The translations under genes were made by a program, and so were the position numbers. The notes below the pieces were generated by a model that saw only the letters and a list, made by a program, of their open reading frames with translations, made no database searches and was not told the DNA's origin. From positions 1 through 60,354 of the forward strand of contig NZ_QAOM01000020.1 in assembly GCF_003051085.1 (NCBI RefSeq): DNA of 60,354 nucleotides, written 5' to 3'. Of the stretch, positions 56,849 through 60,354 are shown one piece after another. Position 1 is the stretch's first letter. The number at the start of each line of letters is the position of its first letter. The stretch is from Trichococcus patagoniensis. Its GTDB lineage: Bacteria > Bacillota > Bacilli > Lactobacillales > Aerococcaceae.

Positions 56849-57169
56849 ATGGCAGAAAAAACAATCATGCTAGTATGTGCAGCTGGAATGAGCACCAGCC
56901 TGCTTGTATCAAAAATGCAAAAAGCGGCGGCAGCGCAAGGATTGGATGCTGATATTTTCGCAGTATCAGCTTCGGAAGCAGATGCACACTTGGCTAAGAA
57001 AAAAATCGACGTTCTGATGTTGGGACCTCAAGTCAAATACATGAAAAAACAATTCGAAGATAAAGTAGCCGGCACAGATACAAAAATGGATGTCATCAAC
57101 ATGCAGGACTACGGCATGATGAACGGCGAAAAAGTATTGAAAACAGCTTTAACTTTGATGGGACTATAA
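56849..57169 (+). CDS. celA: PTS IIB, lactose/cellobiose family, copy 1
   Basis: 106 residues; carries phosphate on a cysteine (Cys10 in MLVCAAGMSTSLLV, the P-loop-like motif) from IIA to the sugar. Ends LKTALTLMGL. Differs from copy 2 (59194) at only three residues (3, 28 and 106). Cytoplasmic partner of the IIC before it. Confidence 0.95.
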   Translation: MAEKTIMLVCAAGMSTSLLVSKMQKAAAAQGLDADIFAVSASEADAHLAKKKIDVLMLGPQVKYMKKQFEDKVAGTDTKMDVINMQDYGMMNGEKVLKTALTLMGL

Positions 57170-57194
57170 TAAAAAGACCGGAGGAATTTATAAC

Positions 57195-57512
57195 ATGGCA
57201 GAACCAAAAAACCTGGATGTCATCATGCAGTTGATCATGCATGGGGGCGATGCAAAAGGAAATGCGATTGAAGCAATCGAAGCGGCAAAAGCAGGAGACT
57301 TTGCATTAGCAAACGAAAAAATGGTCGAATCGGAAAAAGCATTAGTGGAAGCCCACCATGCGCAGACCGGCCTGTTGACACAAGAAGCATCGGGGGATGC
57401 AGTGGAACTGTCGTTATTGATGGTGCACGGACAAGATCATTTGATGACTTCAATCGCATTTAAAGACTTGGCGAAAGAAATCGTCGAAATCTATGAGAAA
57501 ATCGCAAAATAA
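57195..57512 (+). CDS. celC: PTS IIA, lactose/cellobiose family, copy 1
   Basis: 105 residues, all-helical. Phosphoryl-accepting His78 in LLMVHGQDHLMTS and the metal-binding Asp81 match LacF numbering. Differs from copy 2 (59539) only near the C-terminus (IAK versus ISK). Lies 25 bp after IIB. Confidence 0.95.
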   Translation: MAEPKNLDVIMQLIMHGGDAKGNAIEAIEAAKAGDFALANEKMVESEKALVEAHHAQTGLLTQEASGDAVELSLLMVHGQDHLMTSIAFKDLAKEIVEIYEKIAK

Positions 57513-59054
<1,542 letters not shown>

Positions 59055-59092
59055 GACTGTTCCTTCGGAGAAGTAAAAAGAAAGCGGTTTGC

Positions 59093-59152
59093 TGAAAACG
59101 CTTATAAATTTATGTAAGTGTTTGCGACAAACGCTATCATGTGTGTTATAAT
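59093..59152 (+). promoter_or_regulatory. Separate promoter of the second IIB-IIA pair
   Basis: Extended -10 TGTTATAAT (59144-59152) with TTGCGA as weak -35. A cre-like TGAAAACGCTTATA (59093-59106, one mismatch) and a dyad GTTTG-CGA-CAAAC (59120-59132) overlap or precede it. Copy 1 has no such promoter. Confidence 0.5.
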
Positions 59153-59193
59153 AATTGCATATTAAATTATATTTATGGATGGAGAGAATGAAT

Positions 59194-59514
59194 ATGGCAG
59201 ATAAAACAATCATGTTAGTATGTGCAGCTGGAATGAGCACCAGCTTACTCGTATCAAAAATGCAAAAAGCGGCGGTGGCACAAGGATTGGATGCTGATAT
59301 TTTCGCAGTATCCGCTTCGGAAGCAGATGCACACTTGGCTAAGAAAAAAATCGACGTTCTGATGTTAGGACCTCAAGTTAAATACATGAAAAAACAATTC
59401 GAAGATAAAGTAGCCGGCACGGATACAAAAATGGATGTCATCAACATGCAGGACTACGGCATGATGAACGGCGAAAAAGTATTGAAAACAGCTTTAACTT
59501 TGATGGGCGAATAA
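59194..59514 (+). CDS. celA: PTS IIB, lactose/cellobiose family, copy 2
   Basis: 106 residues, near-identical to copy 1 (E3D, A28V, L106E), with the same active Cys10. Real start ATG 59194 by alignment with copy 1; an upstream in-frame ATG at 59155 overlaps the promoter. Has its own promoter and may serve permeases other than its neighbour, such as the IIC at 13577. Confidence 0.93.
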   Translation: MADKTIMLVCAAGMSTSLLVSKMQKAAVAQGLDADIFAVSASEADAHLAKKKIDVLMLGPQVKYMKKQFEDKVAGTDTKMDVINMQDYGMMNGEKVLKTALTLMGE

Positions 59515-59538
59515 TAAGCAGACTAAGGAGTTTATAAC

Positions 59539-59856
59539 ATGGCAGAACCAAAAAATCTGGATGTCATCATGCAGTTGATCATGCATGGGGGCGATGCAAA
59601 AGGAAATGCGATTGAAGCGATCGAAGCGGCAAAAGCAGGAGACTTTGCATTAGCAAACGAAAAAATGGTCGAATCGGAAAAAGCATTGGTGGAAGCTCAC
59701 CATGCGCAGACCGGCCTGTTGACACAAGAAGCATCGGGGGATGCAGTGGAACTGTCGTTATTGATGGTCCACGGACAAGATCACTTGATGACTTCGATTG
59801 CATTCAAAGACTTGGCGAAAGAAATCGTTGAAATCTACGAGAAAATCAGTAAATAA
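59539..59856 (+). CDS. celC: PTS IIA, lactose/cellobiose family, copy 2
   Basis: 105 residues, one residue different from copy 1 (A104S); His78 present. Lies 25 bp after IIB copy 2, the same spacing as in copy 1, and ends at a strong terminator. Confidence 0.95.
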   Translation: MAEPKNLDVIMQLIMHGGDAKGNAIEAIEAAKAGDFALANEKMVESEKALVEAHHAQTGLLTQEASGDAVELSLLMVHGQDHLMTSIAFKDLAKEIVEIYEKISK

Positions 59857-59868
59857 CAAATCAAATGT

Positions 59869-59907
59869 AAGCGGATGTCCGGCGAAAACCGGATATCCGC
59901 TTTTTTA
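59869..59907 (+). terminator. Terminator after IIA copy 2
   Basis: AAGCGGATGTCCGG pairs with CCGGATATCCGCTT (one mismatch), followed by a T run; last stop before the rRNA promoters. Confidence 0.8.
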
Positions 59908-59986
59908 TTCGCTTCGCACTCTAATGAAGGAATGTATAAACGAGATCATTTATTCGGCCGTCCGGACTTTTCTCTGCTAAAAAGTG

Positions 59987-60016
59987 TTGACAACAGTAGG
60001 TGCCGGGTGGTAGTAT
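59987..60016 (+). promoter_or_regulatory. rRNA operon promoter P1
   Basis: TTGACA (59987-59992), 18-bp spacer, TAGTAT (60011-60016). Confidence 0.5.
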
Positions 60017-60061
60017 TTAGAAGTTGTCCACGGGAGCAAAGAAAACAATTGAAAAAAATTG

Positions 60062-60090
60062 TTGACATGCAATCGTGTGGGTGATAAGAT
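60062..60090 (+). promoter_or_regulatory. rRNA operon promoter P2
   Basis: TTGACA (60062-60067), 17-bp spacer with TG extension, TAAGAT (60085-60090). Confidence 0.7.
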
Positions 60091-60152
60091 ATAAAAGTTG
60101 CTGCTTCGAGCGGTCGTCAGTAAATTTTTTTGAAAAATATTTCAAAAAAAGC

Positions 60153-60181
60153 TTGACGGATAAACGAAGCCGTGCTAATAT
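60153..60181 (+). promoter_or_regulatory. rRNA operon promoter P3
   Basis: TTGACG (60153-60158), 17-bp spacer with TG extension, TAATAT (60176-60181), preceded by an A/T-rich tract (60121-60150) that could act as an UP element. Confidence 0.75.
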
Positions 60182-60187
60182 GAGTGA

Positions 60188-60354
60188 GCAATCACGTAAA
60201 ACGTGATACACGATTGACCTTTGAAAACTGAATAAAGAATGAACGAACCAAATGTGCAGGGAGCTTAGACTTCGGTCGAAGCAAACGAAGACGATACTTT
60301 GTATCGCAAACATCAAGTCAGCAAGAAATTAAGAGCTATCAGCTTAACATGTAG
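60188..60354 (+). other. rRNA operon leader (16S gene not reached)
   Basis: After P3 comes a CACGT/ACGTG hairpin (about 60194-60206), then the leader motif ACCTTTGAAAACTGAATAAAG (60217-60237), of the kind seen before 16S rRNA and in spacers of Lactobacillales, with boxA-like antitermination function. The window ends before the conserved 16S start. No gene is present in 59857-60354. Confidence 0.7.

Overview
The window looks like a chromosome segment of a low-to-moderate-GC Gram-positive bacterium of the order Lactobacillales. A Carnobacteriaceae member such as Trichococcus or a relative is my best guess; this is inference from gene style, strong AGGAGG-type ribosome sites, sigma-A promoters, many PTS and 6-phospho-glycosidase genes, and the rRNA leader at the right end. 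No phage, IS transposase, CRISPR array or tRNA gene was seen.

Layout. 309-1205 is a DMT-type exporter. 1350-8037 is a galactan/galacto-oligosaccharide cluster in the Bacillus gan order (LacI regulator, binding protein, two permeases, GH42 beta-galactosidase), followed by a convergent galM. 9541-11409 holds a ROK fructokinase and a Gfo/Idh/MocA oxidoreductase. 11724-16283 (minus) resembles a reduced gmu (glucomannan) operon: GH1 phospho-beta-glucosidase, PTS IIC, GntR/HutC regulator, mannose-6-phosphate isomerase. 16469-21082 holds a second MocA-type oxidoreductase, a MATE exporter and transketolase. 21319-35141 is a large arabinan/arabinoside locus: an unusual ArsR-type regulator diverging from a long run of genes with two GH51, two GH43, GH127, GH27, an ABC importer, a small membrane protein and a Cys-rich miniprotein. 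35316-41786 holds aroD, two aldo/keto reductases, a GH4 phospho-beta-glucosidase and a DUF1836-DegV pair.

41945-49840 is histidine biosynthesis: hisJ diverges from the tightly coupled hisZGDCBHAF-IE operon. 50062-52682 holds a DUF503 protein, a GNAT protein and an unrecognised protein. 52860-59856 is a beta-glucoside PTS locus: RpiR regulator, GH1, IIC, IIB, IIA, a second GH1, then a nearly identical second IIB-IIA pair. The window ends in three tandem strong promoters and the leader of an rRNA operon; the 16S gene itself lies outside.

How it works together: most genes serve import and hydrolysis of plant cell-wall oligosaccharides (galactan, glucomannan/cellobiose, arabinan). Neither ABC importer carries its own ATPase, and the gmu-like IIC has no IIA/IIB beside it, so shared components encoded elsewhere are implied. 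Three regulatory patterns were read directly: a GAAAC-N5-GTTTC-N6-GAAAC arrangement before two phospho-beta-glucosidase genes 15 kb apart; three exact TTTAGTTAAC boxes between the ArsR-type regulator and the arabinan genes; and a HutC-type operator plus a perfect cre site at the gmu-like promoter.

The most unusual feature is a dispersed non-coding element of three ordered hairpins with a period of about 51 bp. It occurs, in either orientation, at four convergent gene junctions, with a decayed-looking relative at a fifth, out of six such junctions in the window.
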